Shown: positions 8,894-19,086, counted from the stretch's first letter. The stretch: DNA of 64,000 nt from Rhodococcus wratislaviensis (GCF_900455735.1 NZ_UAUI01000001.1:868001-932000); one strand, 5' to 3'. Program-made: numbers and translations. Notes: a model not told the origin generated them from the letters alone.

Positions 8894-9904
8894 TCAGTCG
8901 GCCGAGACCTCGACCAGCTGTTTGCCGAAGTTGAGGCCGGTGAGCATCCCGATGAATGCCTTGGGGGCGTCCACCAGGCCGGAGGCGACGTCTTCGCGGT
9001 AACGGATCGAGCCGTCGGCCAGCCAGCCGGAGAGCTCCGGGAGCGCCCGGGGCCAGTAGCCCCGGTGGTCTGCGATGACGAACGCGTGGACGGTGACCCG
9101 ATGCATCAACAGCTGCCGGACGCCCTTGAGGCCGTACGGCTCGTCGGCGTTGTACTGGCTGATGTTCCCGCACAGCGCGACCCGCGCGTGGTCGTTGACC
9201 CGCCCGAGCACGGCATCGAAGATCGGGCCGCCCACGTTCTCGAAGAGCACGTCGACGTAGTCGGGCGTCGCTTCGGCCAACTGCTCCTCGAAGGTCGCGG
9301 ACCTGTAGTCGATGCAGGAGTCGAAGCCCAGCTCGCCGACCACGTAGGCACACTTCTCGGGACCTCCGGCGATGCCGACGACGCGAGCGCCCTTCAGCTT
9401 CGCCAGCTGACCCACGACGCTACCGACGGCACCGGAGGCCGCGGTGACGACCACCGTCTCTCCCGCCTTCGGCTCCGTGAGCTCGAGCAGGCCGTAGTGC
9501 GCGGTCACGCCGGGCATCCCGAGGACGCTCAGCGCCGCGGAGATCGGGCCGGCCTGGGGGTCGACGATGCGTACGTCGGCCGCGGAGACTAGGCCGTACT
9601 CCTGCCAACCCAGCGCGCAGGCGACCGTCGTACCCACGGGCAGCCCGGGGTCGCGGGTCTCGACGACCTCGGCGATCGTGGCACCGGGCATCAGCTGTCC
9701 TGGGTTCAGGTGCGGCACGTACGACCGCACCGGGTCCATCATCGGCCGCATGTACGGGTCCAGCGACAGGTACTTGACCTGCACGAGCGCCTGGCCCTCC
9801 GCCGGCTCGGGTGCGGTGCCGTGCTCGATCGCGAAGTCGGCCTCGGTCACCATCCCGTTCGGGTGTCGGCGCATGACGACCCGCGTGTTGGCCCGCGACA
9901 TCAT
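8894..9904 (-). CDS. NADP-dependent oxidoreductase of the zinc-free MDR family (CurA/LTB4DH type)
   Basis: A 336-residue medium-chain reductase. It has the YLSLDPYMRPMM stretch diagnostic of the leukotriene B4 dehydrogenase/curcumin reductase subgroup and a nucleotide-binding AASGAVGSVVGQLAK motif near residue 155. It lacks the cysteines and histidines that hold catalytic zinc. Such enzymes reduce the double bond of alpha,beta-unsaturated ketones or aldehydes with NADPH. Its start overlaps the stop of the amidohydrolase gene by 4 bp (ATGA), so the two are translationally coupled and share the palindrome-controlled promoter at 10902. Confidence 0.88.
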   Translation of the reverse strand: MMSRANTRVVMRRHPNGMVTEADFAIEHGTAPEPAEGQALVQVKYLSLDPYMRPMMDPVRSYVPHLNPGQLMPGATIAEVVETRDPGLPVGTTVACALGWQEYGLVSAADVRIVDPQAGPISAALSVLGMPGVTAHYGLLELTEPKAGETVVVTAASGAVGSVVGQLAKLKGARVVGIAGGPEKCAYVVGELGFDSCIDYRSATFEEQLAEATPDYVDVLFENVGGPIFDAVLGRVNDHARVALCGNISQYNADEPYGLKGVRQLLMHRVTVHAFVIADHRGYWPRALPELSGWLADGSIRYREDVASGLVDAPKAFIGMLTGLNFGKQLVEVSAD

Positions 9905-10830
9905 GAGCCCAACTTCGGCAGGAGGGCCTCGGCGTTGCGGTGCATGTAGGCATCCAGGGCGTCGTCGTCGATGTCGAGCTTGAGTGTCTCCGTGACCGAC
10001 TCCTCGATGCCGTTGAACGAGTACGCGGAGGCATAGATGAACCGGTTCGGGAGCCAGTTGAGAGCGTCTGTGTAGTGCTCCCCACCGGGCGCGAACATGT
10101 AGACGTCCGGCGAGAGGAAGACGTTGTGGACGCCCGTTGCCTCGCTCTTGAATGCGAGCGCGATGGTCTCGGTGACGTATGGGAAGCAGCCGTGGCCGAG
10201 CACGACCGGCATGCTCGGGTGCCTGCGGGCGACGCGGTCGAATCGCACCGGGTCGGTGTGGCTGATGTCGGGTCCGGCCAGCGGGCCGCTCATGAACAGC
10301 AGCGGCACACCGAGCTCGTCGATCTTCTCGTAGATCGGGAAGATGCGCTCGTCGTCGGCGTACATGGGTTCACGTGCGAGACCGGGCTCCATGCACACCC
10401 CGACGAGACCGTGCTCCTTCATCGCGGTGTCGAGGCCGGCGATGATTTCCTCGGTGGGCTTGTCGAAGTCGATGCCGGAGAGACCGAGGATGCGGCCCCC
10501 GGTGCGCTGCGACAGCTCACCTAGGTCGGCGTCCTCGATGTGGACGGGCACGGGCCGGTTGACCGAGTGGCGGCCGTTGGCGACACCGACGCGGACCCCG
10601 GCACTGTCCATCTCGTCGACCATGGCGGCCAGGGCGCGTTCCTCGGAGCGCGGGAACGGGTCGGTGCTGATCGTGTACGAGCGCGGCACGGGGTTGCCGA
10701 GGATCCGGTTCACCGAGCCGACCACCGTGGGGGTGAAGAAGTTGCGGTACGGGCCCGTCGGCGGGCGGAGCCGGAAGTCGATGATGCGGCCGTTGAGCCT
10801 GGACATCCGGGCCTGAAGGGGGACATTCAT
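9901..10830 (-). CDS. Amidohydrolase family protein (metal-dependent TIM barrel, ACMSD-like)
   Basis: A 309-residue protein of the amidohydrolase-2/ACMSD group. It has an early IIDFRLRPP strand where many relatives have DxHxH, a mid-protein GLSGIDF segment, LGHGCFPYV with a likely metal-ligand His, and a late FIYASAYSFNG segment. The N-terminal metal motif is altered (DFR), so metal content and activity are uncertain. Relatives decarboxylate or hydrolyse aromatic-derived acids. It is the first gene of a two-gene operon transcribed away from the second MDR gene. Confidence 0.82.
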   Translation of the reverse strand: MNVPLQARMSRLNGRIIDFRLRPPTGPYRNFFTPTVVGSVNRILGNPVPRSYTISTDPFPRSEERALAAMVDEMDSAGVRVGVANGRHSVNRPVPVHIEDADLGELSQRTGGRILGLSGIDFDKPTEEIIAGLDTAMKEHGLVGVCMEPGLAREPMYADDERIFPIYEKIDELGVPLLFMSGPLAGPDISHTDPVRFDRVARRHPSMPVVLGHGCFPYVTETIALAFKSEATGVHNVFLSPDVYMFAPGGEHYTDALNWLPNRFIYASAYSFNGIEESVTETLKLDIDDDALDAYMHRNAEALLPKLGS

Positions 10831-10901
10831 GTCGAGTCTCCTCAGTTGAGTGATCTGTGGGGATCAGTTGGTGCCGCCTGGGAACCTACGCCGATATTCT
10901 G

Positions 10902-10917
10902 TTATTGTCGACACTAA
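10902..10917. promoter_or_regulatory. TGTCGACA-type operator in divergent promoter
   Basis: TTATTGTCGACACTAA matches its reverse complement at 7 of 8 paired positions. It lies between the divergent amidohydrolase (start 10830) and MDR (start 10938) genes, 20 bp before the latter's ATG. It shares the core with the sites at 5564, 17160 and 18208. Confidence 0.65.
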
Positions 10918-10937
10918 CCTTAGCCAGAGGAGAGAAG

Positions 10938-11939
10938 ATGCTTGCGGCGCGAATTGTCCCCAGCCCATCCGGCGGAAGCCTCAGCGTTGAACCAGTCCCG
11001 GATCCGATCCCCGGCCCCGGCGAAGTGCTCGTGCGCGTCTTCGCCAGCGGCGTCAACCGCGGCGAGCTCAAGATGGTCGCCAAGGCCCAGTCCGGCGCGC
11101 CCCGCGGGATCGGGGTCGAGTTCGTCGGGGTCGTGGACGCCGTCGGTGAGGGGGTGGACCAGTGGGTGGCCGGCGACAAGGTCCTCGGCCACGGCACCGG
11201 AGGCCAGGCGGAGCTAGTGGTCGCCGCCGATCGCGCACTGATGCGGATGCCGGAAGGGCTGCCCTGGATCGACGCCGCCACCTTCCCCAATGTCTTCATC
11301 ACCGCGCACGACGCCCTGGTCACGAACGGCCGCCTGGCACAGGGCGAGACCGTGCTCGTCAACGCGGCCGCCAGCGGCATCGCCCTGGCCGCGATGCGGA
11401 TCGCGAAGTCGCTCGCAGGAGCCACCGTCATAGCCACAACCCGCTCCCCCGCCAAGGCCCAACGCCTGCTGGAGCTCGGTGCCGACCACGTGATCGTGGT
11501 GGGCCGCGACGACCAGGCCGAGGTCGTCAGGCAGGTGACCGACGGCCGAGGCGTCGACATCGTCATCGACTCGGTCGGAGGCACCGACCTCGAGGTGAAC
11601 CTCTCGTGCCTGGCCGTCAAGGGTCGCCTGGTCAACATCGGCCGCCTCGGCTCGAGCTCGGCCCACCTCGACCTCGAGACCCTGTGGTTCAAGCGCCTGC
11701 ACCTGATCGGCGTGACGTTCCAAACCCGCACCGAGGAAGAGCACTTCGCCTGCATCGAGGCCTGCGGTCGCGATCTGCTTCCCAAGCTGGCGCAGGGAGA
11801 GCTGTCGATGCCCGTGGATCGCACCTTCCCCCTGGAGGCCGTCGCGGACGCCCACGAGTACATGGCCACCGATGCGCACGTCGGGAAGATTGTGATCGTC
11901 GTCGCCAAGGACCTTCTCGACGAGGAGGCGGGCAAATGA
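10938..11939 (+). CDS. Zinc-free quinone oxidoreductase-like MDR protein
   Basis: A 333-residue medium-chain dehydrogenase/reductase. It has a GroES-like N-terminal domain (GEVLVRVFASGVNRGELKM, GVEFVGVVDAVGEGV) and a Rossmann domain with NAAASGIALAAM and GADHVIVV. No structural or catalytic zinc ligands are visible, so quinone or enone reductase chemistry is more likely than alcohol oxidation. The ATG at 10938 follows AGAGGAGAG. Its stop overlaps the next gene's ATG by 4 bp, which starts a tightly coupled four-gene unit ending in the acyl-CoA ligase. Confidence 0.87.
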   Translation: MLAARIVPSPSGGSLSVEPVPDPIPGPGEVLVRVFASGVNRGELKMVAKAQSGAPRGIGVEFVGVVDAVGEGVDQWVAGDKVLGHGTGGQAELVVAADRALMRMPEGLPWIDAATFPNVFITAHDALVTNGRLAQGETVLVNAAASGIALAAMRIAKSLAGATVIATTRSPAKAQRLLELGADHVIVVGRDDQAEVVRQVTDGRGVDIVIDSVGGTDLEVNLSCLAVKGRLVNIGRLGSSSAHLDLETLWFKRLHLIGVTFQTRTEEEHFACIEACGRDLLPKLAQGELSMPVDRTFPLEAVADAHEYMATDAHVGKIVIVVAKDLLDEEAGK

Positions 11940-12391
11940 AGATCACGTCGCACCTCGACAAGTTCCGGCGCATGACCGACCTGCTCACGCGCCTGGACCC
12001 GATCGACGACTTCGGTCTCTGGTACTGGACGAGCCTGACGGCAGGGACCACGGCGTACAACGCGTCGCTGCACCTCACCGGCGTCACCCGTGAGGAGACC
12101 GTGTTCTCGACCATTCCCGGCGTCCACGTGGTGCCCCAGGAGGACGGGACGTACGCCAGGGAGCTGCGGGGTCCGGGCGACGTGAGCCACGTCGGCTGGC
12201 CGGCCATCCCCGGGCCGTTGCCCCAAGAGCTCGTCGACATGGAGGCGGCCCTCCACACCCTGGAGCAGCACCGGGACCCGTGCCTGCGCGGATACCGCGA
12301 GCCGACCGCGGAGATCGTCACCGAGTGCGTCAACAGCCTGGCCTCGGTCACCTCCATTCTCGAGGCACTCACTGAGCGGCGACGGCGATGA
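11936..12391 (+). CDS. Uncharacterised 151-residue protein, coupled to the catabolic operon
   Basis: I do not recognise a family. The soluble 151-residue protein has no signal peptide or membrane segment. It has aromatic-rich early helices (FGLWYWTSL), a proline/glycine-rich middle (GWPAIPGPLP) and a helical C-terminus. Its ATG overlaps the MDR stop (ATGA) and its stop overlaps the next ATG in the same way, so it is made in step with enzymes of the pathway. A role as small subunit, accessory protein or catalytic partner of the neighbouring 135-residue protein is possible but unproven. Confidence 0.75.
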   Translation: MKITSHLDKFRRMTDLLTRLDPIDDFGLWYWTSLTAGTTAYNASLHLTGVTREETVFSTIPGVHVVPQEDGTYARELRGPGDVSHVGWPAIPGPLPQELVDMEAALHTLEQHRDPCLRGYREPTAEIVTECVNSLASVTSILEALTERRRR

Positions 12392-12779
12392 CCCCCGAAC
12401 GCCACCGCCAGCTCGCAGAGCAGATCGGACGCGCGGCCGCGAAGTGCGGCCCCGCGGACTGGGAAGTGAAGATCGAGGCCGCCATGCTCGCCGGCACCCA
12501 CTGGGCGAACCTCGTGCTCCACCGACGTGGCGTCAGCGACGAGGCCGAGGACATCGTCCACACATCCATGCTGATCGTGAACACGCTGCGGAAGTACAGC
12601 CTCGCGGAGCGCGACCTGATCGACGCCCTGAACGAAATCGAAGAGCTGCGGCCGCTCCACGTCCGCGGCGACGTCGACGGCGGCCCCGAGGCCGGCGACC
12701 TGGCGCTCGAGCTGCTCCGCAAGATTGCCGCCCGGGCGCACACCGTGATCGACATAGCCCCCCAACCGGAAGGAACATC

Positions 12780-12795
<16 letters not shown>
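12388..12795 (+). CDS. Uncharacterised 135-residue helical protein
   Basis: No family recognised with certainty. It is a predicted all-helical soluble protein with conserved-looking polar/aromatic stretches (DWEVKIEAAMLAGTHWANLVLH) and a REALxx-free C-terminus. The shape recalls HEPN-like helical bundles, but no RxxxxH motif is seen. It overlaps the previous gene by 4 bp (ATGA), and its last 16 bases overlap the acyl-CoA ligase start. The four-gene coupling implies a pathway role. Confidence 0.72.
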
Positions 12796-14405
<1,610 letters not shown>

Positions 14406-14430
14406 GGATTCCCCGATCACGACAGCATGA

Positions 14431-14466
14431 GCCGGCCCGGTCCCGAGAGGACCGGGCCGGCTTCTT
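14431..14466 (+). terminator. Rho-independent terminator after the acyl-CoA ligase
   Basis: A perfect 13-bp stem (GCCGGCCCGGTCC with GGACCGGGCCGGC) and a 5-base loop are followed by TTCTT. It begins 26 bp after the ligase stop codon. Confidence 0.85.
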
Positions 14467-14494
14467 CGTACCCGCCAAGCACGCCCCGAAAACA

Positions 14495-14531
14495 CGAATC
14501 CGCCCCCTTCTGTCGACAGGGGACGGATTCG
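14495..14531 (-). terminator. Hairpin terminator for the ABC permease operon
   Basis: Arms CGAATCCG-C-CCCC and GGGG-A-CGGATTCG flank a loop containing TGTCGACA. It lies about 55 bp downstream of the permease stop on the minus strand. The TGTCGACA in the loop is probably incidental here, because no promoter is expected at this spot. Confidence 0.6.
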
Positions 14532-14586
14532 ATGGAGCACTACGCCGAGCACTCCGATGGCCGGTGTGGACCAGCCACGCGCTCGG

Positions 14587-15450
14587 CTACGAGAACCTCT
14601 GCCACGACAGGAGTTTGCGCTCCGCGATGTCCATGCACGACGTCAGGATCAAAGCGAGCATGGCCAGGATGAACAATGTGCCGTAGACGCCGGCGATGTT
14701 GAACGTGTTGGTGTTGTAGATGATCAGCTGTCCGAGACCGCTGGTCGACGCCACCATCTCGCTGACCACGACGCCGAGCAGAGAGTAGACCGCCGACAGC
14801 TTCAGGCCGGCGAAGATCGTCGGGACCGCCGTCGGCAACGAGACTTTCCAGAACACCTGGCGTGCAGAGAAGCGGTTCAACTTCGCCAGCTTGACATGGT
14901 CGGGATCGACCGAGCGCAGGCCCGCCACGGTGTTGAGCAGAAGCACGAAGAACACGATGCTCACGCCCAGGGACACCTTCGACCAGATGGAGATGCCGAG
15001 GTAGAGGATCAGCAGCGGTGCCAGGGCAACGCGTGGCAGGGCGTTCAGGAAGTAGATGAACGGCGAGACGACAGCGGCAACGCGCTGGAACTGGCCGAAG
15101 AGGACGCCCACCAGGATGCCGGACGCCGAACCGATGACGAAGGCCAGGAACATCGCCATGCCTGTAGCGATCGCATTGCGATAGATGCTGCCGTCGCTCA
15201 GCGCCTCCCCCAGCCAGGAGGCGATGGCCGTCGGCTCGGGCAGGAAGTCCCGGTCGACCCAACCGCTGCGGGTGACGAGCTCCCAGATGCCGAGGAGCGC
15301 GCCCCCGAACACGAGCCGAGCACCCAGCAGGCGGATGCTACTCATCCGACCGGTTCCCGACTTGTTCTCGGTGAGTGTTGCGCTGCCCTTGTTCTCGCTG
15401 AGTGTTGTTGCGGTGAGCTTGTTCTCGCTGAGTGTTGCGGTGCGGATCAT
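14587..15450 (-). CDS. ABC transporter permease (SsuC/TauC type)
   Basis: A 287-residue inner-membrane permease of the binding-protein-dependent superfamily with about six hydrophobic segments. The EAA-loop region reads near [20 protein letters not shown]. The ATG at 15450 has GGAGGAG about 7 bases upstream; the longer frame to 15579 runs back into the ATPase gene and lacks support. Residues about 5-25 contain three LSENK/LTENK repeats, an odd cytosolic tail for this family. It is last in the TauD1-ATPase-permease operon and is the expected partner of the binding protein encoded at 5655. Confidence 0.9.
   Translation of the reverse strand: MIRTATLSENKLTATTLSENKGSATLTENKSGTGRMSSIRLLGARLVFGGALLGIWELVTRSGWVDRDFLPEPTAIASWLGEALSDGSIYRNAIATGMAMFLAFVIGSASGILVGVLFGQFQRVAAVVSPFIYFLNALPRVALAPLLILYLGISIWSKVSLGVSIVFFVLLLNTVAGLRSVDPDHVKLAKLNRFSARQVFWKVSLPTAVPTIFAGLKLSAVYSLLGVVVSEMVASTSGLGQLIIYNTNTFNIAGVYGTLFILAMLALILTSCMDIAERKLLSWQRFS
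15362..15445. repeat. Three tandem 27-30-bp repeats in the permease N-terminus
   Basis: Units of 27, 30 and 27 bp beginning TTGTTCTCGSTGAGTGTTG lie at 15362, 15389 and 15419. On the coding (minus) strand they encode (L/T)-S/T-ENK repeats directly after the start codon. The arrangement is prone to slippage. Confidence 0.85.
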
Positions 15451-15451
15451 G

Positions 15452-16240
15452 TCAGCTCCTCCGTGCTGCGTCGAGTTGGAACTCCTCGCGGAGGGAGTCC
15501 CAGAGCTGGCCGTAAATGGCCTGGTACTCGGTGGAGACCTGGAGCCTCTCGATGTCGCGAGGCCTCGGGAGATCCACATGGATATCGCGCTTGATGCGAC
15601 CCGGGCGGGCGCTCATGATCACGACGCGGTCAGCAAGCAGGATTGCTTCGTTGAGGTCGTGCGTCACCAAGATGACCGTGGACCTCGTCGCCTCCCACAG
15701 CTCGAGGAACTGCTCGTGGAGCAGCACGCGCGTCTGGGCGTCCAGGGCCGCGAACGGCTCGTCCATGAGCACGATCTTCGGTTCGGCCACCAACGTGCGA
15801 GCGATGGCGACGCGTTGTTTCATGCCCTGTGACAGCTGGCTCGGGTAGTGGTGCTCGAAACCTGCCAGGCGCACCTGCTCGAGGGCGGCAGCGGCCCGGT
15901 CTGCACGTTCGCTGCGCGAAAGGCCGAGGGGCTCCAGGGAGAACTCGACGTTCTTCTGAGCCGTGCGCCAGGGCATCAGCGCGTCGCGCGCCATCATGTA
16001 GCCCAGCCCGTCGGGCACCGACGTTCCGATCGAGCGGCCGTCCAGCAGGACCTGGCCGTCCGACGGGCAGACCAGACCGGCCACCATGTTCAGCAGCGTG
16101 GTCTTGCCACAGCCGGAGGGCCCGATGAGCGCCACGAACTCGCCCTGCTTGATGTCGAGGTCGACGTCATCGGTGGCGCGCACCTCGCTGTTGGCGCCGT
16201 ACCGGTGGGAGACCCCCGAGAAGCGAATCTGAAAGTCCAT
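15452..16240 (-). CDS. ABC transporter ATP-binding protein (SsuB/TauB type)
   Basis: A 262-residue nucleotide-binding subunit. Walker A is GPSGCGKTT near residue 40 and Walker B is IVLMDEPFAALD. The signature reads LSQGMKQR rather than LSGGQ, a variant common in nitrate/sulfonate/taurine importers. The H-loop is ILVTHDLNEA. The ATG at 16240 has CAGGAGC 7 bases upstream; an alternative ATG at 16273 overlaps the TauD1 stop (ATGA) and would add 11 residues. It powers import with the permease encoded just downstream. Confidence 0.92.
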   Translation of the reverse strand: MDFQIRFSGVSHRYGANSEVRATDDVDLDIKQGEFVALIGPSGCGKTTLLNMVAGLVCPSDGQVLLDGRSIGTSVPDGLGYMMARDALMPWRTAQKNVEFSLEPLGLSRSERADRAAAALEQVRLAGFEHHYPSQLSQGMKQRVAIARTLVAEPKIVLMDEPFAALDAQTRVLLHEQFLELWEATRSTVILVTHDLNEAILLADRVVIMSARPGRIKRDIHVDLPRPRDIERLQVSTEYQAIYGQLWDSLREEFQLDAARRS

Positions 16241-16269
16241 GAACAGCTCCTGTCCGGTGTCAACGCCAG

Positions 16270-17067
16270 TCATTGCGGGACCTCGCCATGCAGAGTGACG
16301 CGGTTCAGGACGCGCTCCTGCTCGCCATAGTCGTGCACGGCGTAGTGCATGGTGCAGCGGTTGTCCCACATCACCACGTCACCGGGGGTCCAGACGTGAC
16401 GGTAGGTGTTGTCGGGGGTGATCGAGTGCTCGTAGAGGTACCTCAGGAGCGGCACGCTCTCCTCGCGCGTCCAGCCCTCGATGCGGAGCAGGTTCTCCAG
16501 GTGCGAGACGTAGAGGGCCTTGCGACCAGACTCGGGGTGCGTACGCACGAGCGGGTGCACGGCCTCCGGGATGTCCTGCTCGTCGACGTTGAGCATCTTG
16601 CCGAGCTTGGAGCCGCGGAACCGGACGCGGAGGCCGTCGATGGTCTCCTGCATTGCGGGAGAAAGGGTCTCGTAGGCAAGGTACTGGTTCGACCACATCG
16701 TGTCGCCGCCGGCGGGGACGACCACGGCGGAGAGGATCGAGATCTTGGGCGGGACCGCCGTGAAGGGCGCGTCGTAATGCCACGCCTCCGTCGACGATGT
16801 CGCCTTGGGGATGTCCTTGATCTGGACGATCTCGGGGTGCCCGTCGAGCGGCTTCAGCATTGCGGTCACCACCGGGTCCCCCCAGAGTTTCGCGAAGTGC
16901 AACTGGCTCGCCGGGTCTATGTGCTGGCCGCGAAAGACCAGCAAGGTGCGCTCGAGGAACGCCGCGTGAAGCTGCTCGAAGACATCCTGCGAGAGCGGCA
17001 CATCGATCCGGATGCCCTCGACGGAGGCTCCGATGGCCCCGGTCAAGGGGCTGAAGTGAATGGTCAT
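16270..17067 (-). CDS. TauD/TfdA-family 2-oxoglutarate-dependent dioxygenase (copy 1)
   Basis: A 265-residue Fe(II)/2-oxoglutarate oxygenase. The iron-binding facial triad is visible as H97-x-D99 (WHYDAPF) and a distal His near 241 (CTMHYAVHDYG), with the 2-oxoglutarate-binding Arg near 256 (NRVTL). Relatives hydroxylate taurine, alkylsulfonates or phenoxyalkanoates next to a heteroatom, which then breaks the C-S or C-O bond. ATG at 17067 with AGGAG 8 bases upstream. It is first in the operon with the ABC ATPase and permease and is preceded by a TGTCGACA palindrome. Confidence 0.92.
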   Translation of the reverse strand: MTIHFSPLTGAIGASVEGIRIDVPLSQDVFEQLHAAFLERTLLVFRGQHIDPASQLHFAKLWGDPVVTAMLKPLDGHPEIVQIKDIPKATSSTEAWHYDAPFTAVPPKISILSAVVVPAGGDTMWSNQYLAYETLSPAMQETIDGLRVRFRGSKLGKMLNVDEQDIPEAVHPLVRTHPESGRKALYVSHLENLLRIEGWTREESVPLLRYLYEHSITPDNTYRHVWTPGDVVMWDNRCTMHYAVHDYGEQERVLNRVTLHGEVPQ

Positions 17068-17159
17068 CCCTGGTCTCCTACGTTGCTTCGGGCGGGGTGG
17101 CTCCGCCGACTGCCCTTCGGGTATGTGGGCCGCGTCACTCAACCTAACAGGGTGAATTA

Positions 17160-17175
17160 TTCTTGTCGACATAAT
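17160..17175. promoter_or_regulatory. TGTCGACA-type operator before TauD copy 1
   Basis: TTCTTGTCGACATAAT has a perfect TGTCGACA core with weaker outer symmetry. It is 93 bp upstream of the TauD1 ATG, and its left half is identical to the left half of the site at 5564. Confidence 0.6.
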
Positions 17176-17216
17176 TCTTAAACCGAATCACAATGCGCCG
17201 AGTCCGGGCATGCGAC

Positions 17217-17253
17217 AGCGTCGGGCATCGGCTTGCGGCCGACACCCGACGCT
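17217..17253 (-). terminator. Hairpin after TauD copy 2
   Basis: Arms AGCGTCGGGcaTCGGC-like and GCCGAcaCCCGACGCT pair with a two-base mismatch around a TTGCG loop. It lies about 80 bp beyond the TauD2 stop on the minus strand, so it probably ends that transcript before the TauD1 promoter. Confidence 0.5.
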
Positions 17254-17333
17254 GAAAGACGCTGGCATCCTATTGATTTGCGGTCGTTGCACTGACGCCA
17301 GGCCGTTTGCCTGTGACCCCCGGAGCGCTCTAG

Positions 17334-18128
17334 TCAGACCGGGACTTCACCCTTCAATGTCACCCGATTGAGGGCGCGGTCCTGGTTGCCGTAGTCGTGC
17401 ACGGCGTAGTGCATCGTGCAGCGGTTGTCCCACATCACGACATCACCCTCGCGCCACATGTGGCGGTAAAGGTTATCGGGCCCGATCGAATGGTTGTAGA
17501 GGTACTCGAGCAGCGGCAGGCTCTCCTCGCGCGTCCATCCCTCGACCCGCAGCAGGTTCTCGGTGTGCGTGATGTACAGCGCCTTGCGCCCGGTCTCCGG
17601 GTGGGTCCGCACCAGCGGGTGCACGGCCTCGGGGATGTCCTGCTCGTCGACGCTCAGCATCTTGCCGAGCTTGGAGCCGCGGAAGCGGACCTTGAGCCCG
17701 GTCAACCACACCTGCATGTCCGGCGATAGCCGCTCGAAGGCCTGATACTGGTTGGACCACATAGTGTCGCCACCGTGCGGGATCGTGACCCCAGCCAGGA
17801 TCGAGATCTTCGGCGGGACCTCCGTGAACGGGGCGTCGTAGTGCCACGCCTCGGTCGCCGACGTCTCCTTCGGGATGTTGGTGATCTGCACGATCTCTGG
17901 TTGACCGTCCAGCGGCGTCAACATCGCCGTGACCACCGGGTCGCCCCAGCGACGGGCGAACTCGACATGCGTGGCCGGCTTGATGTGCTGATCGCGGAAG
18001 ACGAGCATGAGGTACTCCAGGAACGCCTCATGGATTGCTGCGAAGCTGGCGTCATCCAGTTCGTCGAGGCGGACGCCCTCGACGCTGGCGCCAATCGACC
18101 CCGTCAGCGGGGTGATCTTGAGAGCCAT
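17334..18128 (-). CDS. TauD/TfdA-family 2-oxoglutarate-dependent dioxygenase (copy 2)
   Basis: A 264-residue paralogue of the enzyme encoded at 16270, very similar over its whole length (both read FRGSKLGKML, VDEQDIPEAVHPLVRTHPE and WTREES). The iron site H96-x-D98 (WHYDAPF), the distal His in CTMHYAVHDYG and the NRVTL arginine are all kept, so it should be active. Differences gather in the N-terminal third and the region before the distal His, where substrate specificity may lie. ATG at 18128 with AGGAGG about 6 bases upstream. It has its own promoter with a TGTCGACA palindrome. Confidence 0.92.
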   Translation of the reverse strand: MALKITPLTGSIGASVEGVRLDELDDASFAAIHEAFLEYLMLVFRDQHIKPATHVEFARRWGDPVVTAMLTPLDGQPEIVQITNIPKETSATEAWHYDAPFTEVPPKISILAGVTIPHGGDTMWSNQYQAFERLSPDMQVWLTGLKVRFRGSKLGKMLSVDEQDIPEAVHPLVRTHPETGRKALYITHTENLLRVEGWTREESLPLLEYLYNHSIGPDNLYRHMWREGDVVMWDNRCTMHYAVHDYGNQDRALNRVTLKGEVPV

Positions 18129-18207
18129 TGCGATTCCTCCTGTTACTTAGCACTACGCCAGACCAGAGAGCCGGAACCTTCAGCGCCCGTCTTGCGAAGG
18201 ACGATCA

Positions 18208-18231
18208 ATTATTAGTGTCGACAATAGTAAT
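18208..18231. promoter_or_regulatory. TGTCGACA-type operator before TauD copy 2
   Basis: ATTATTAGTGTC/GACAATAGTAAT matches at 10 of 12 paired positions around the TGTCGACA core, 80 bp upstream of the TauD2 ATG. It is the most extended of the four sites, and its AT-rich flanks stand out against the local GC content. Confidence 0.65.
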
Positions 18232-18384
18232 CACACGCCTCGTTGTTCGACAAGGACTTCGTGACCATTCCTTTGCCCGTAGGAGCCAGCTTGCGTCTAC
18301 GCCGGTCAGGCCGGGAGGAGGTCCACCGGCTCGATTGCCGCGCGGTGACTCCCGGCTGCGGCCAGGGCAATCCGACCACTCTCG

Positions 18385-18545
18385 CGCGGTTTGAGACACA
18401 GATGAGCCAGGTGTTCCGGTCATCCCGACGCAGCCATGCAGCTGAACCGCCTCCTCGGCCACCCTGACTGCGACGTCGCTGCAGTACGCCTCGGCGACGG
18501 AGGCGGCGATCACGGCATCCGGATCCTCAGCAGCCCGGCCGAGAC
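18385..18545 (-). pseudogene. Acyl-CoA dehydrogenase C-terminal scrap
   Basis: The minus frame reads AEDPDAVIAASVAEAYCSDVAVRVAEEAVQLHGCVGMT (split here only for description), the helix and HG-motif region near the C-terminus of acyl-CoA dehydrogenases. Nothing on either side continues the family. With no N-terminus and no start codon it is a remnant. The remainder of 18232-18630 holds no recognisable gene. Confidence 0.65.
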
Positions 18546-18630
18546 CGTCGTGAGGCGACCTTGACGGTAGTTGCGTGCGCCTTCGCCCTTGCGGGTACGG
18601 ATCCGATTACGTCGGACGAGGTCCCGAACG

Positions 18631-19086
18631 TTAGTCGGCGACCAACCGCGCCCCTTCGGCGAATCGTCCGATGCCTTGTTCGCGCTGCCGCCCGATGACA
18701 TACCGGCCGGGGGCGATGCCGGTGGCTCCGTGCTCGGGGTGGATAAGGTACGCAGTCACTCGGGTGTCGAGGATACCGAGCGCGAGACGCCGGGGGTCGT
18801 TCACCGGCGTCGACCACGTGCAAACCCCTTCGTCAGCGACGAGGCTGTGTGGGTTCCCGCCCGCAGCGCTACGCAGCAACTCCACTCCTGAGAGCGGCAC
18901 GTTCTCCGTCCGCGTCCACGCGGTGGACGTGACGATGCCGGCGACAAGCGCATACGGGATCACGATGAGATCGCCCTGGGCCTGCAGACCGTCGACGACC
19001 GGTATGGACACCTCCTGGTCGAGATAGTCGAACACATCGAGGCCGGTGAGGGCAGTGAGAGTGGACAAGGTCATGGGTGCATTCAT
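18631..19086 (-). CDS. Small partner protein of DUF6745 gene, function unknown
   Basis: A 151-residue soluble protein. It has a QAQGDLIVIPYA strand early and a C-terminal YLIHPEHGATGIAPGRYVIGRQREQ stretch, a pattern I associate with small proteins encoded beside DUF6745 genes in actinobacteria. ATG at 19086 with GAAGG upstream; a GTG at 19095 is also possible. It starts 42 bp after the DUF6745 stop, so the two form an operon. No function is known to me. Confidence 0.75.
   Translation of the reverse strand: MNAPMTLSTLTALTGLDVFDYLDQEVSIPVVDGLQAQGDLIVIPYALVAGIVTSTAWTRTENVPLSGVELLRSAAGGNPHSLVADEGVCTWSTPVNDPRRLALGILDTRVTAYLIHPEHGATGIAPGRYVIGRQREQGIGRFAEGARLVAD

Noticed and set aside
14511-14518. 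A fifth TGTCGACA
   Set aside because: It lies in the loop of a hairpin terminator downstream of the permease operon, not in a promoter, so it is not counted as an operator.
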